Shown here one piece after another: positions 22,635-34,324 of a DNA stretch of 64,000 bases; the first letter of the stretch is position 1, and every line of letters begins with the position of its first letter. Both the position numbers and the translations under genes were made by a program. The notes below the pieces were generated by a model. The model did not search any database and was not told the origin of the DNA. It worked only from the letters and a program-made list of their open reading frames with translations. Source of the DNA: Typhlomys cinereus (taxonomy: Eukaryota > Chordata > Mammalia > Rodentia > Platacanthomyidae). The stretch spans positions 2,593,501 to 2,657,500 of the forward strand of contig JALPQD010000294.1 of assembly GCA_023101885.1 (NCBI GenBank), in the 5' to 3' direction.

Positions 22635-23339
22635 CAAGGACCTTTTTAAGGTATAGCAACTATAAACCAAAATCTCAAGGTACCTTGGGCAGTATCTCCG
22701 TGTGCACCTTCCCCACATCCCAAAGTCTGCTTACTTACACAGGACACCCACGTACTCCTTCCCAAGATCCTACCCCGCCTTCTAACTACTCTGAATGGTA
22801 ATTTCTGAGTGGATGGGCCTATCAACCTGATACTGACACAATAAGGAAGCAAATCTGTCTACTAAAACATGTTTGAAGATGCAAATGTTCAATGTCTCTG
22901 TGGTTTAGAGAAAAGGAGGGAACTCCTTTCAATGGGCTCCAGAGCAAGAAAGATCTGGATGCTCCATATGCGGCTCCACCTCCTGCCACTTCCTGATTCC
23001 TGCTTGAAGCTTTTGCAAAGATGGACAGCTGTCATTGTAGATGTGCAGCCTTGCCATTTCTCCTGGGGTTCCTTACCTCCATCGCTGTGTGGGCCCTCTC
23101 CTGTGCACACCTGATGTCTTTTGCCTCCTCACCTAGCTGATTCTTTCCTGCCGCCTTCTTCCGGATGCCCCGTCTCCCATCCCCCATCCCCCCATCCTCC
23201 TGGTTCCAGTGGGAGCCCACATCTACATTTGCAAGACGCTTTTAAGGAAGCCAAAAAGCCTGCTGGGAGTCTGATTTCCTGTATGTTACTTTCCTTGGAT
23301 CTTTCAGAGAAAGAATTGTGGGAAGCAGGGTAATCCATG

Positions 23340-23670
23340 CAGGTGATTAGGTCTCTAAAGCTTACCCTTCGTTCCCTAGGTCCTATTAATTACCACTTAG
23401 GCACAGTTTATTTGTCATGTGCTCAATTACTAAGGTAGCAGAATGGCTTTCTAGTGATCAGAGTATCATTTGCTTAATAGCAAAGAACAAATGCCGCAGC
23501 ACAATTCTCAGGATCGCACATTCTCACAACAGGCTTATTTAAGATTAAGCTCCAGCGGAGAAACGATTTTATCAGAATACACTGTAATTGTTCGTATAGC
23601 CGCTTTGTAAAGAAATCTCAGTGATGTTTCCCATTATTCTTCAATTAAGCAGACAGTAAACAGATCTGAG
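23340..23670. other. Possible conserved non-coding element
   Basis: A repeat-free segment rich in homeobox-type words (cctattaattaccac, gtgctcaattactaagg, ttcaattaagcag) with a run tttatcagaatacactgtaattg. It lies 2.9 kb before exon 3. The pattern suggests a regulatory element, but nothing in the sequence proves it. Confidence 0.25.
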
Positions 23671-24374
23671 GGACTGCAATGTCCAGTCATTCATTCAGTC
23701 CACTCACTTCTAGAAGCTTCTGTGTTTCAGTTTAAATGGTCACAGCCCACAACCCAGAGACCCCAGCAGCCTTACTCAGTAAGAACTTCTCTCACCACCT
23801 ACAATCACCACAGGGTCTCATTTCTCCTAGTACTTGCCTTTGATGCTTCTTGTGGTTGTCGATAGCAAAAGAAAAAGAGCTGAAAACTACAGACAGGACT
23901 TGGAGATCGTTGGTGGAGGGTTCCTGGAAATGAGGTTAGCTGACCCCATGCCTTCCTCTGCCTCTTGGTTCTCAAACATACTGGAACTTCCTCTAAGGGA
24001 CAAAGCACCACGAAAAGGAATCCAGTAGCACAGACACAAGCTGCTTTCTGACATCACTTCCCATCCTTTCAGAGCATTTCCTTGGAGCCCTTCCAGGGTT
24101 CTTGGAGAATGCCAGCTTCTGGCTTGAGTGGTATGTAGTCCAACTTGTGTTCTGTATTAGTAACTCAGTCCTCCACTCCCTTCACTATAACATCAATACC
24201 CTGATCAGATACTATGTTATATGGATTTCCATTCCAGGTAAAAACCCGAAAGGCTCAGGAAAAAAACAGGGAGTAATGCTAACTCCAGTTCAGGGGCTAA
24301 GGAAGGCAAGCACACACTTCAGAAATACAGAAAGGAAGAAGAGCTGCTCTTTTAAAACACAAATGGCCACTGTC

Positions 24375-24960
24375 AGTTGACATGCAGCAACCAGTTGATT
24401 TCTTCAAGAAATCTTTCTCTAAATGCAAATCAAAGGTGCATTACAATTCTATCGCACCCCATCAGAATCAGACCATGAAGACAAACCACAAGAATAAATG
24501 CTGGCCAGGATTAGAGGCAAAGGAACTCTTCCCTACTGCTGTTGGGACTGGAAATTCATGTGGAATTCATGTGGTCACTGTGGAAATCAGTGTGGTGGTT
24601 CCTCAGAAAACTAAAAGAGAGCTGCCATTTGTCCCAGGTATACTGCTCCAGAGAATATGCCTAAGGAACGGAAGTCAGCAGGAACCAGAGACTCCCGACC
24701 CTATATGTTATTAAACTCTAGTCATATCCAAGTCGTGGAATTAGCTGGGGCAACCAGCAACGGATGAATGGATTTTTAAACCATGCTTTATAAAAATATG
24801 AATACGCTAGTATAAATTCAGCTAAAAAGATAATAAGAATTCCATTTTCAGGAAGATGGATGGAACTAGAAACCAACCAGAAATATGCTATACTCCAAAA
24901 CATAAATATCACATTTTCTCTTACATGTGTAATCTACATTAAGGAAAAAAGGTGTGAAAC
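24375..24960 (+). mobile_element. Old L1 fragment (ORF2 3' end)
   Basis: Diverged L1 ORF2 3' sequence: aaatgcaaatcaaaggtgc, cgcaccccatcagaatc, aaatgctggccaggatt, ttcctcagaaaactaaaag, gcaacggatgaatgga and ggaagatggatggaactag. These follow one another in the order of the ORF2 C-terminus and 3' end. It is heavily mutated and not functional. Confidence 0.8.
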
Positions 24961-24964
24961 TATG

Positions 24965-25415
24965 TGCTAAGTTAGATATATAGATGTCAACTTGACAATC
25001 TTGAAGATGGCTCTGAGTACATTTGTGAAACATTAGTACTTGTAGCAAACCCTGTGGGAAGACATTTGTAAGGATATATATATACAGCATTTCTATTTCA
25101 AGCCCACAGTGAGTGAGGCCACTTCCTGGGCAGGTGGACAAGATGTGGGGAGCTGGCTCTATATGTTGGCATACTTGGGCATGTTGGTATTCTTATATTC
25201 TGATAAGTGAGGGTGTTTGCCTCTCTTTCAACCATCCCTATGGATACAGTGTGTGACTAGTTCCTTCAGCAACTGGTATTAGTATGAACTCTTCCCAAGC
25301 TGAACTAAGAACTAACTGAGAATCATAAGAAAGAATAAAACCCCCTTGTTTCCCTGAGCTGTTCAGTTGTGAAATTTTGGCATCATGAGGGCAAACTGCA
25401 ACAAACTATTAGAAG
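24965..25415 (+). repeat. Rodent repeat, gtcaacttgac-type (sense)
   Basis: It starts gttagatatatagatgtcaacttgac and ends aataaaacccccttgtttccc, then gcatcatgagggcaaactgcaac. The same beginning and end occur at 52069-52490 and 55673-56062. The family is tentatively a URR1/hAT-Charlie-like non-autonomous element. Confidence 0.6.
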
Positions 25416-25564
25416 GAATATTTGAAAACTAAAGGACTTTGGAGGGAGGGAAGGAGAGACAAGAGATGGACATGGTATAAATGTGATCAAAGTATGTTAT
25501 ATAGATGAATAAAAAAGTGACAGCAAAACACATTATTTTGAACAAGTAATACATACTGGTGATG

Positions 25565-25680
25565 ATAAACAAGGACTAGGGAGTAGCTCAATGGTGGAGC
25601 AAGCATGAGATCTTGGTTGAAGTCACAGCACTGCATTAAAGAAAAAGTACTGCCCAAGACAAGCCAAGATTCAAAACCTG
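25565..25680 (+). repeat. Old ID-like SINE
   Basis: gactagggagtagctcaatgg then tggagcaagcatgagatctt and ttgaagtcacagcactgc is a diverged tRNA-Ala/ID pattern, with the A box still clear and the B box eroded. Confidence 0.5.
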
Positions 25681-26564
25681 CAGGAATCAGTCTTCATCTA
25701 CGTAAGGCCAACAGTGAGAAGTCAATGTAGGACAATGGATGACAATATAGGACAAGGGATGAGCAAGACCAATTAAGATGCAAGGAAAGGGGAAGATAAA
25801 ACAAAGGACTTCTTATTGATGCCTCAATGTTGGTTTTCTTTGTTGGCAAATGGGACATTGAAAGGCAGCACTGGCTGGGTTGGCCATAAAGTAGTCAGTT
25901 CATCTCCCTAGCTAATATGTCTTCATATCTCTTACTGTGCTCACACTGTTTGTGTGTCCATTAGATCAGCACTGATGTGACCACAAGATAATGTCACCTG
26001 GGCAAGTCACTGCTCAGTGTTGAGTACTATGCACTAAGTGCTTTCTGTTATGTGTTAACATTTAAGATATTAAGAAAATCTTCACATATTGCAGCCATCC
26101 CAATTAATTTAAGTTGATAGATTATCCACTTCAATTTATCCAAGAATAGCTGCTTTATCTAAGAACAAAGGGAAAGAAAGGAAAAATCTGGGATTCCATA
26201 GGTCTGCAGTGCAGAGGGTAGGGAGTGAGGTGGGGAGTTCCCAGAGTTTTTCCAAGGGCAAACATTTTGCTTCTTCAGTCTTGTCCCTTCTTTTGATTCT
26301 CACCCATAGTTTGCTTGTGTGGGTCTCCTGCTCTGTGACTCAAAGACCCTCTTTATGATTATTTAATGATCCTTACTCAGGGCTTAAATGCTTTCTGAGT
26401 CACAAGTTCTGATGCACAAGCCCAGAGACTCTTGCTCTACTCTGCTAGCTTTGCTAGCCAACTGCTGAGCCGAAAGAACATAGAATCTCCCCAGGAGCTA
26501 ATTTTCACTGCAGCATATCCATACCTATAAATGAGCCAGAACCTGAGCACCGAATCTTTGTTAG

Positions 26565-26668
26565 ATTCGTTCACAGGACTGCTCAACATCCTGACAGATA
26601 TCATCTGGCGATTCACGGGAGACTTCATGGCTCCTGATCTGGTCTGCAGAGTCGTCCGCTATTTGCAG
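26565..26668 (+). CDS. NPSR1: NPSR1 coding exon (human exon 3 equivalent), neuropeptide S receptor
   Basis: This internal exon encodes the end of TM2, extracellular loop 1 and the start of TM3 of the neuropeptide S receptor, a plasma-membrane class A GPCR for the arousal/anxiolytic peptide NPS. The acceptor is ttgttag|AT and the donor is CAG|gtaagc. The exon starts with the last two bases of an Asp codon, followed by 34 full codons, and ends in phase 0, matching the next exon. Key residues in human numbering are Asp94 (split), the segment FTGLLNILTDIIWRF, Cys121 (partner of the ECL2 cysteine) and Gln128 at the exon end. The position of the human Asn107Ile polymorphism is Ile here. The polypyrimidine tract before the acceptor is poor (cgaatctttgttag). 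The assignment rests on family recall of the human and mouse proteins. Confidence 0.95.
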
Positions 26669-27592
26669 GTAAGCATCCCCATGTGATAAGTTACTGATGT
26701 CGAAGAAGCTTTTGGAACTCCTATATGGAAAATAGCTTCATAAACCTTACTGGTATGCAATGAACTGTCGGCCTCATAAAAGGAAAAAGCATTTTTATAT
26801 GACTTCTAAAATGTATTGCTTTGTTAAAAAATAATGTATAATTTTTTTGTTTACATGTATTTCAATTTCTGTTGGCACAATGATTTTATATTTTAAATTT
26901 AAGTTTCAAATTCCAGTTGCTTATTCCTGGTATATAATAAATTGATAGACTTTTCCACATTAAACCTGTAAATTGCAACCTTTCAATCATCTAAAAATGT
27001 ATAAGCAATTATAAGAGTACAAAGCATTTCTATTTCACATACTTAGTGGTATTTTTGGCTTAATATTCAAATTATGGCATATGTTGGTTAAATAATTTCC
27101 AGGCATTTTTCTCAACGATGTTTATCTTTCACCCCCAACTTTTTCTCATGAACAACTTCAACAACTTCTAGTCAATAAATATTGCCAGCGGGATCACCAC
27201 TTAAACTGAGCTTTGTAAATATCTACTGGTATTTGAATTTTTTCTTCAGACTGTTGTCCTTTCTCACTTATTTATTAATAAAGTACTATTTTCTCAGTTG
27301 TTAAGATATGTTTTTAAAAATATATGCATAAAGCTTATCGATATGCTTCGATGTGATTTATAACATATGCCATATATTTGCATTATTAGAATAGCATGTG
27401 TGCATGACATATAAAGAATTTGATAATTGCTGTTAGGGCTGAAATTCTCTGAAATTGTACATTATTTTCCATTAATATATTTCTGTTCTGATCATCATTT
27501 CAGGTCTAAATTATTAGATTTGTAGATGAATGTTTCCATTATTAAGAACGTTAGGATTTTGTATCCATATTCATAAATAAGATTATTTTCTT

Positions 27593-27871
27593 GGAGCTGG
27601 AGAGATGGCTCAGGGGTTAAGCCTCTGCCTTGCAGGCGGAAGGTCCTGAATTCGGATCCTAGACCCCACGTATAGACGCCAGGCGGAAGCGGGGGCGGCC
27701 TGCGTTTTCGGTTCTGGTAGGGCGGAGCCTGTGAATACTGGGACAGAGTAAACAAGGAGGAGGTGGAGGCGTCCATGGTGGTTCCCGAATTCGTCTGTGG
27801 TTCAACACACACATACACACATACATACACATACATACACATGCACAATTGAATAAATAATAAATTTTAAA
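27593..27871 (+). mobile_element. tRNA-derived SINE, young family, perfect TSD
   Basis: Same family as at 3368. The head is ggagctggagagatggctca, followed by the ttaagcctctgccttgcagg core, the GC-rich middle (gcggaagcgggggcggcc), ggcgtccatggtggttcccg, a CATA/CA tract and gaataaataataaatttt. The target duplication aagattattttctt is perfect at 27579-27592 and 27872-27885. It lies about 0.9 kb after exon 3 in sense. Confidence 0.92.
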
Positions 27872-27994
27872 AAGATTATTTTCTTTTATTATGCAGCCTT
27901 GAAATCTTGGTAACAGTATTATTTCACCTTCAGAAAATGAAAAGAGAACAGTTAAAACATCAATATTCATTTGTGCTCTGAACTTTTATCTTTT

Positions 27995-28283
27995 TTTTTT
28001 TGCATGTGTGTGTTTCTGTGTGTGATGTAGTGTATATGTGTTTGTATCAGTGGACACTTTGTGTGCCTATGGAGACTCACAGTGACTTCAGGACTAATCC
28101 TCAATTGCTTTACCCTTTTTTTTACTTTGGAGTTTCCCAGGCTCCATCTTTCAGGGTTGAAAGTCCAGTCCACTCTCATTTCTGCCCAGTGTTTTTACAT
28201 GAGATCTGGGATCTAAACTCAAGTCCTTTTGCTTGTGAGGCAGAGGTTTAGCCCCTGAGCCATCAATCACTCCAGCCCTGAAC
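27995..28283 (-). repeat. tRNA-derived SINE, antisense
   Basis: The right end reads, on the - strand, ggctggagtgattgatggct then caggggctaaacctctgcct, the tRNA head of the same local family, followed by aaggacttgagtttagatcc. The tail on the + strand side is a tgtgtg-rich tract at 28000-28035. It is moderately diverged. Confidence 0.75.
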
Positions 28284-28394
28284 ATAACTTTTAGAGTTAC
28301 GTTTGGAGAGATAGTATTTTCTTAAGTGTGATTCCTTTTACAAACAAATTCCAGTTTCTTGCTGAGAAAGAAGTTTTTTAGACTTATTTACTCT

Positions 28395-28395
28395 T

Positions 28396-28446
<51 letters not shown>

Positions 28447-28565
28447 ATGAACCACGGCTGAAAGTCAGAGGACAACTTGAAGGAGTCAGTTTTCTTCTTC
28501 CACAATATGATTCTGAAGATAAGTCATCAGACTGAGCAGCAAGCACTATTCCCAGCTGAGCCACA
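28395..28565 (-). repeat. B3-like SINE (antisense) with (GT)n
   Basis: The (GT)n at 28397-28443 leads into gaaagtcagaggacaacttg, ggagtcagttttcttcttcc and gactgagcagcaagcactat then gctgagccac, the reversed B3/B2 pattern known from mouse. It is diverged but clear. Confidence 0.7.
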
Positions 28566-29919
28566 TTTGAAGCATTTTTTATAGATAATTCTTTTTAGTT
28601 GCTATAGTGCTTTATTAGTAAGCAATTGCTAAGACACAAATTTTGAGCTAACTTAACTATTTAAAATAATCATGTTTATCATTTCATAGTGTCTGTAAGT
28701 CAGAAGTTCAGGAATGGTTTTGTTGGGCAGACACAGGCTATCAGGAAGTTCCATCAGATAATTCAGGCCGCTGAAGGACTAATCAAGGTGGTCACTGAAC
28801 TGGCCAGCTGGTGCTGAGTTTACATAGAATAGTCAGTTTTTCTCCATGTGACCTCTCTAATATGTGTTCTTTAGTGTCTTTAAAACACAAGTGGATTTCC
28901 CAAGAATAATCTGTCACAGTGACCAAAGCAGAAGTGTCAGTGTACTTCAGGAAATAATCTAAAAAAAGAATTTATTATGAATGTGTGTCAAAAAAATTCT
29001 ATGGACATGGCAGCACATACCTATAACAGCAAAAAAAAAAATCAAAGACCCCTGGAATTAATGGAAATTAAGTTTTGCAAGAATCAAGGAGAATTTAACA
29101 AAAGAAAACATGTGAGTCTGAAAAGAGAGTGTGGAGACGTTGTAGCTTGCTTGGTTCTCACTTGCACCATCCAGTCCTTTGGTGGCCCCAGGAATTAACA
29201 GTGTTCATTCACAGTGTTTATTCACAGTAAAGCAAATAGTTGGCAGTCCCTGCATTAAATATGGCATAGAACTCTTTCAAAGACTTTATCTCAGAAATCT
29301 CCCACCACTCTTTGGAAATATGCATTTGTAAAACTATATGTATTTGGCTTTATGCTCAATGTTTTCATTGCAAAACCCTTTTTCCACTGCACATTTGTCA
29401 GAAACAATTACAGGCAATTTGTTAACTTCAGATGCCCGAGTTATAGAGAAATTGTTAAGGCAAACACTAGATGAACCAGTTTTTTGAACAATAAGATGTT
29501 CTTTGTGGCTTAGATAGTCTCAGACTGATGTTCCTGAGCAACAGAAGACTGAATACAGCCCATGGTTGCAGCCATGGTCGAGAAGAAACAGCTGTGATCC
29601 AACACTGCTCCCTTTGACTGATCTTGAAACGTGTAGTGATGTATCTGCCTTTAAATCATCCCTGTTCCTGCAAGTAACCCTTACCCTTACTCCTGCAAGT
29701 AATTTCAATAAACTCTTTCATCTGTGAAGTCGGACCTTGGCATAATCGCTACGGTCATCAAACTCCTATCTGGGGCTGATAGATAGTTGTATGGCATCTC
29801 CCGAGGAAAAGTGTTCACACGTACCTTGTCACTTCTGTTTAAATGGAAATCCCAACAATACCATTTAAGCAAGCGAAAGAAATATAAAGCATCCAAATTA
29901 GAACTAAAGAAGTAAAAGT

Positions 29920-30830
29920 CCTCCATTTGAAGATGACATTATTCTATACATAAAAAACTCTCAAGATGCACCAAAAATTTAGAATTCTAAATAAGTTCGA
30001 TAAATTATTAGAATATAAAACTAAATGCAAGAACCTGTAGCATTTTTCTGTACAAAACTATTGAAAAGTAGAAATCAAGGAAACAATTAGTTTCATAACT
30101 ACAAAATGCATAATTAAATACTTAGTAAATTTAAACAGAGGAAAAATTATAAATCATTGATTAATAGGTTCAAAAAAATGAAGGTAAATGGAAAGATAGT
30201 TTATGCTCACGGATAAAAGAATTAATTTTGCTTAAATAGGCAAGATGATCTATGGACGTAATTTTTTCCTACCAAAATTTCAACAACATTTCTCAAAAAA
30301 AATTAAAAAGCTCAATATAAAATATACACAAAATCATAAAGCCCCAAATAAGGAAATCTTTATTGAACAGCAGGAAAAGTTGGAGCTATACTATATGATT
30401 TCAAGATGTTCAATAAAGATTTAAGAATCAAAAACATAGTGCTCATATTAAAGTGACATACAGATGAACATAACAAAATAGAAAGCTCCAGATGAATTCA
30501 TTTATGATTATCTAATTTTCAATAACATACAATTAGGAAAGATACTCTCTTCAGAGAATGATACTGGGAAAACTAGATATGTGCATGAAGAAAAATGAAA
30601 TCAGACCCTTACCTCACAATATACACATGAATAAACTCAAAATACATTAAAATTGCAAGAAGTTCTTAGATATGATCCAAAAAGCACAAATAGCAAAACA
30701 AAAGTAAAGGAGTAAGCTTACATGGACCTATAATACTTTTCTGCATCTCAAAAGAAGTTAACAAAGTAAGTAAACAACCTATGTAAACCAAATGTCTTAT
30801 AAAATGATTATTATAAGGAATTCCAAATGA
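29920..30830 (+). mobile_element. Old L1 ORF2 sequence
   Basis: Diverged L1 pieces in order: aaaaactctcaagatgcacc, gtagcatttttctgtacaaa, ggaaagatagtttatgctca, attaaagtgacatacagatg, gataatgatactgggaaaac and atgaagaaaaatgaaatcag. They match the central-to-3' part of ORF2. It continues after an interruption at 31240. Confidence 0.75.
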
Positions 30831-30834
30831 TTCA

Positions 30835-31240
30835 ATTTGGATATAGGTTAATTGTATGTCCCCAAGTTTCATACGATTGAAGGCTTGGCCACAGGAGCTG
30901 ACATTTGGAATGATAAAAACTTTAAAAGGTGAGACACAGTGAGAGCTCCTTTAGTTGTTTGGGGTTATGCTTCCAGGACCCATCTCTTGTGAACTCCCTT
31001 AAAGGGTTCATTACAATAGAAACACAACGAACCCCCTCCTCCCTCGTCTTTCTTTCCTGTTGAGATATAATCCTTCCCCTACTTGTGCTCTACCACCTCC
31101 CATCTACCATAGATTCCACACCACAGCCACAGCTTCCCCTCAGCAAGCTGTAAGACTTTGAATGTTCCAGATTGTGAGCTAAATACACTCTTTTCATTGA
31201 AAGTTAGTGAGTGTGAGATATTACATTGTAGTGATGGAAC
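30835..31240 (+). repeat. Possible MaLR-type LTR remnant inside old L1
   Basis: gtatgtccccaagtttcat, ttggaatgataaaaacttt, ctccttcccct-type middle, agattgtgagctaaatacac and gtgatggaacaatg follow the layout of mammalian MaLR (MLT/MST) LTRs. It interrupts the L1 sequence. The family call is tentative. Confidence 0.4.
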
Positions 31241-32343
31241 AATGAAAAAATCAATAATGTCCAAAGTATCAAATGCACTTTCCTTAAAAGAAGGCATACA
31301 AATAACCAATAGGGAATTGAAAAAAATCTTGTATCTCAGCAATTATCAAAGAAATGCAAATGAAACCATAATCAGAAGTCAGCTCATATATTTAGGATGG
31401 CTATGACCACAAAGACAAAACCAGCAGGATTTGGCAAGGACATGAACAAAAGGGACTCCATGGTCATTGTTCATAAATATGGAAACTGTGTTGGCAATTG
31501 TTGCAGTTCACCTGCATGGTTGCTGATAAATGACCATCAAATGGCATAAGGGAACAAGGGGTTTATTTTCTTACGACAGTCCGGTTACAGTTCTCTGGGA
31601 ACTGTTTGATGGGAAAGCATGCACCAACACCAGGGCCAAGGAAACTGGCCACACCATTACCACATAACAGCTGAGAGATGGACAATCCTTACTTGCCAGA
31701 CCAGTATGTCTGGCCAAGTGAACAGAAGGATACCAACATCCTCAACCAGCTCTTAGTATTTTATTCACCTGTTCAGGGCCTAGTCCCACCCGCCATGGAC
31801 TGGGCCTTCCCCATCAGCTAGACAGTCTCTTGCAGATTTGCTCTGGGCTTAACTCAACCATTATTTCTCTACAAATATGCCCGGAGCTCAAACCTTTAAC
31901 TGTCAAGTTGACACCTGCGCCTAACTATGACAGCACTGTAGAGAACGGTATGGAAGTTCCTAAAATAATTAAAAATAGAACTAACAAGTGATCCAGCAAT
32001 TCTACTTCTGGGTCTATGATCAATGAATATGAAACTAATGTGCCAAAGGGATATAATCCCTCTCATGTTCATTGCAGCATCATTCAGAAGAGTCAATTCA
32101 TGGAGCACTCTTGGGTCACCATTGAGAAATAGGTAAAGAAATGACATAACAGTGAAATACCCTTCAGCATCAAGAAGGGAAGAAGTCCCACCATCTGTCA
32201 TAAGATAGTTATGCTCAGAGATATTATATGGAGTAAAATAAGGCAGTCACAGAAAGGAAAACATGAAATCATCTCCCTTTTTTGGAATCTGCAAAAATTA
32301 AAGCTGAGTAAGCAAAATAAAAAGTGCTGGGAAGACATTGGTC
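31240..32343 (+). mobile_element. Old L1 ORF2 3' end, split by another repeat
   Basis: 31240-31500 (aaagaaatgcaaatgaaacc, gatttggcaaggacatgaac) and 31930-32343 (ctgtagagaacggtatggaag, agtgatccagcaattctact, tcattgcagcatcattcag) are consecutive parts of an L1 ORF2 C-terminus separated by the antisense repeat at 31500-31930. Further L1 3' sequence continues past 32468. Confidence 0.75.
31500..31930 (-). repeat. Rodent repeat, gtcaacttgac-type (antisense)
   Basis: It starts gttgcagttcacctgcatgg, with ttgctgataaatgaccatca and aacaaggggtttattttctt, and ends aactgtcaagttgacacctg. This is nearly the same layout as 54219-54745 and the reverse of 52069-52490. It inserted into old L1 sequence. Confidence 0.7.
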
Positions 32344-32360
32344 AAAAAGCAGGTGACATT

Positions 32361-32451
32361 GGGGTTGGGGATTTAGCTCAGTGGTAGAGCGCTTGCCTAG
32401 CAATCGCGAGGCCCTGGGTTCGGTCCCCAGGACCGAAAAAAAAAAAAAGAT
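32361..32451 (+). mobile_element. ID element SINE (tRNA-Ala/BC1-related), intact
   Basis: The element begins ggggttggggatttagctca and retains an intact pol III A box (tagctcagtggtagagcgc) and B box (ggttcggtcccc), with a poly(A) tail. A perfect 16-base target duplication aaaaagcaggtgacat lies at 32344-32359 and 32452-32467. The 3' part (gcctagcaatcgcgagg, then caggaccg) differs from the rat ID consensus as I recall it. ID elements are rodent-specific. Confidence 0.95.
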
Positions 32452-32939
32452 AAAAAGCAGGTGACATATCTTCTACAAAGACAAATTCAAGAAAGCAGAG
32501 AACATCATGATGGCTGCCAGGGAAAACTGTCTATAGTCTGAAAGGTTGCTGAGAGACTAGAGTTTACATAGTCTTGCCACAGAAAAATAAGCACTTGAAC
32601 TAACACATGAAGTTAGTTACACAGTTTGGCTCCACCAACACCTGATACATGCATATATAAAAACAATCTGGTATGTTCTTTAAGTATATGAAAGTTATGT
32701 TTGTCATATATATAATATATAGATAATGAGTTTTCCAGTACTGCCAGCTTTCAACAACAAAAATATGGAGGATTAAAAAAGAAGACAGCATGGCACATTT
32801 AGAGCAAAAATATTAACTCAAATGAAACTATTACTGAAGAACTCCAACCTTTGAATACCCTACCCACCACTTTAAGAGAAGCTATTTTAAGCATGTTCAG
32901 TGAAGTAAAGCACAAAATCAATTTATTACCAAGCTAAAA

Positions 32940-32941
<2 letters not shown>

Positions 32942-32985
<44 letters not shown>
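32942..32985. repeat. (GT)n microsatellite
   Basis: About 21 GT dinucleotides with a short (TATGTG) extension. Confidence 0.95.
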
Positions 32986-32998
<13 letters not shown>

Positions 32999-33499
32999 AA
33001 TGAAAACTTCACTGGAAATGTAACCAAGCTTCCATGAAATTTTGGGAAATGAACCAACTTCAAACTATTGTTGTATTAAAACAAGTCTTAACAAATTGAA
33101 AATTGAAATCAAACTATATTTTTTCCAGCCACAATGGTGGAAAACTAGAAGTGACTAATAGGCAGAAGTTTCAAAATAACAAGTAATAAAAATGAATTAA
33201 AAGAAAAATATAAAGATATTGAAAGAGAGAAAATTAAATATACAAAAATACAGAGAAAATACACTAATAAAAGGACTGTTCTTATCCATAAAACTCCTGT
33301 GTTCAGAATGAGGACCCAAAGTTCACAACCTAATTTTACATCTCAAGGAACAAGAAGAGAACAAAATTGTCCAAAGTAAGAAGGAATCCAATCAGTATAA
33401 ATAAATAAAGATTAATAGGATCAATTAAATTAAATTTAATTCAGTTTTGAGAAGTAAAACAAAATTGATCATTTTTCACCTGAATTAGAAAAAAAATAA

Positions 33500-33870
33500 C
33501 AGGAAATAGGGTTAGGGAGATGGCTTGATGTACAAGATGCTTGTCATACAAACATTTAAACCAGAATTTGGATCCCCACAATCAGTTAAAAGCTGGGCAG
33601 GCATTGAGGCTGCCAGTAATCCCAGAATCTTAGGAAGCTGAAGACAGGGGATTCCCCAGAGAAAGACAACTGACAATCTCTAAGTTATTCTGAGAAATCT
33701 TGACTCAGTAAATTAAACTGAAAGCTATTGAGGAAGACATTCAACATCAACTTTGAGATCACACATGTGCAAATGTATCTTCACATACATGCACCCACAT
33801 GCATGTAAAAATGCACATACACATGCTCACACCCTACATACATATACACCGAAAAAAAAAAAAAACAGAC
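33500..33870 (+). repeat. B4-like composite SINE
   Basis: A tRNA/ID-like head (gggttagggagatggcttga) is followed by a B1-like part (agctgggcaggcattgaggc, gccagtaatcccagaatctt). A CA/ATG-rich tail and poly(A) follow. It is diverged. Confidence 0.6.
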
Positions 33871-34324
33871 AAGATTCAATTTAATATAGTCAGAAGTAAA
33901 GAGAACATATTAAAACTAATATCATAGAAAACACCAAAAATCTTAAGATGGTACTGTGAATGAGAACATGTCAACAAATTGCATAGCATAAAGAAAATTG
34001 ACAAACTCCTAGAAACCTATAACCTACAAAAATGAAATCATGAATAAATAAATGAAAGAGACCAATAATGAGTAGCAGATTGGATAGTAATCAAAAGCCT
34101 CTCAACTAAACAGAGTCCTGTTCCAGATGCCTTTATTGATTCATTCTCTGAAATATTTAATAAGGAATTAGCACCAATAAATCTCAAACTTCCAGAAAAA
34201 TGAAAGGAAAAGAAAACATCCAGATTTATTTTATGTACCAAAGCCAAAGGCACGACAAAACCAAAACCCAGGGGAGTATACGACTTATGACACAGATATA
34301 AAAAGCATCAATAAAATGCTACCT

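Larger units (their letters stand above)
1..26564 (+). other. NPSR1: NPSR1 intron 2 (3' part)
   Basis: This is the 3' portion of the intron before exon 3. The 5' donor is outside the window, and the exon encoding the N-terminus, TM1 and most of TM2 was not found here. Most of the interval is transposon-derived: L1 at 1-5263, 13270-21217 and 22000-22634, plus smaller repeats listed separately. The stretches 5264-6990, 7400-8970, 10440-11060, 12420-13090, 21218-21990, 22635-24370 and 25440-26564 look mostly single-copy. I see no exon in any of them. Confidence 0.85.

Noticed and set aside
32361..32451. Functional tRNA-Ala gene
   Set aside because: The A and B boxes are tRNA-like, but the ID-specific 3' region, poly(A) tail and target duplication identify a SINE.
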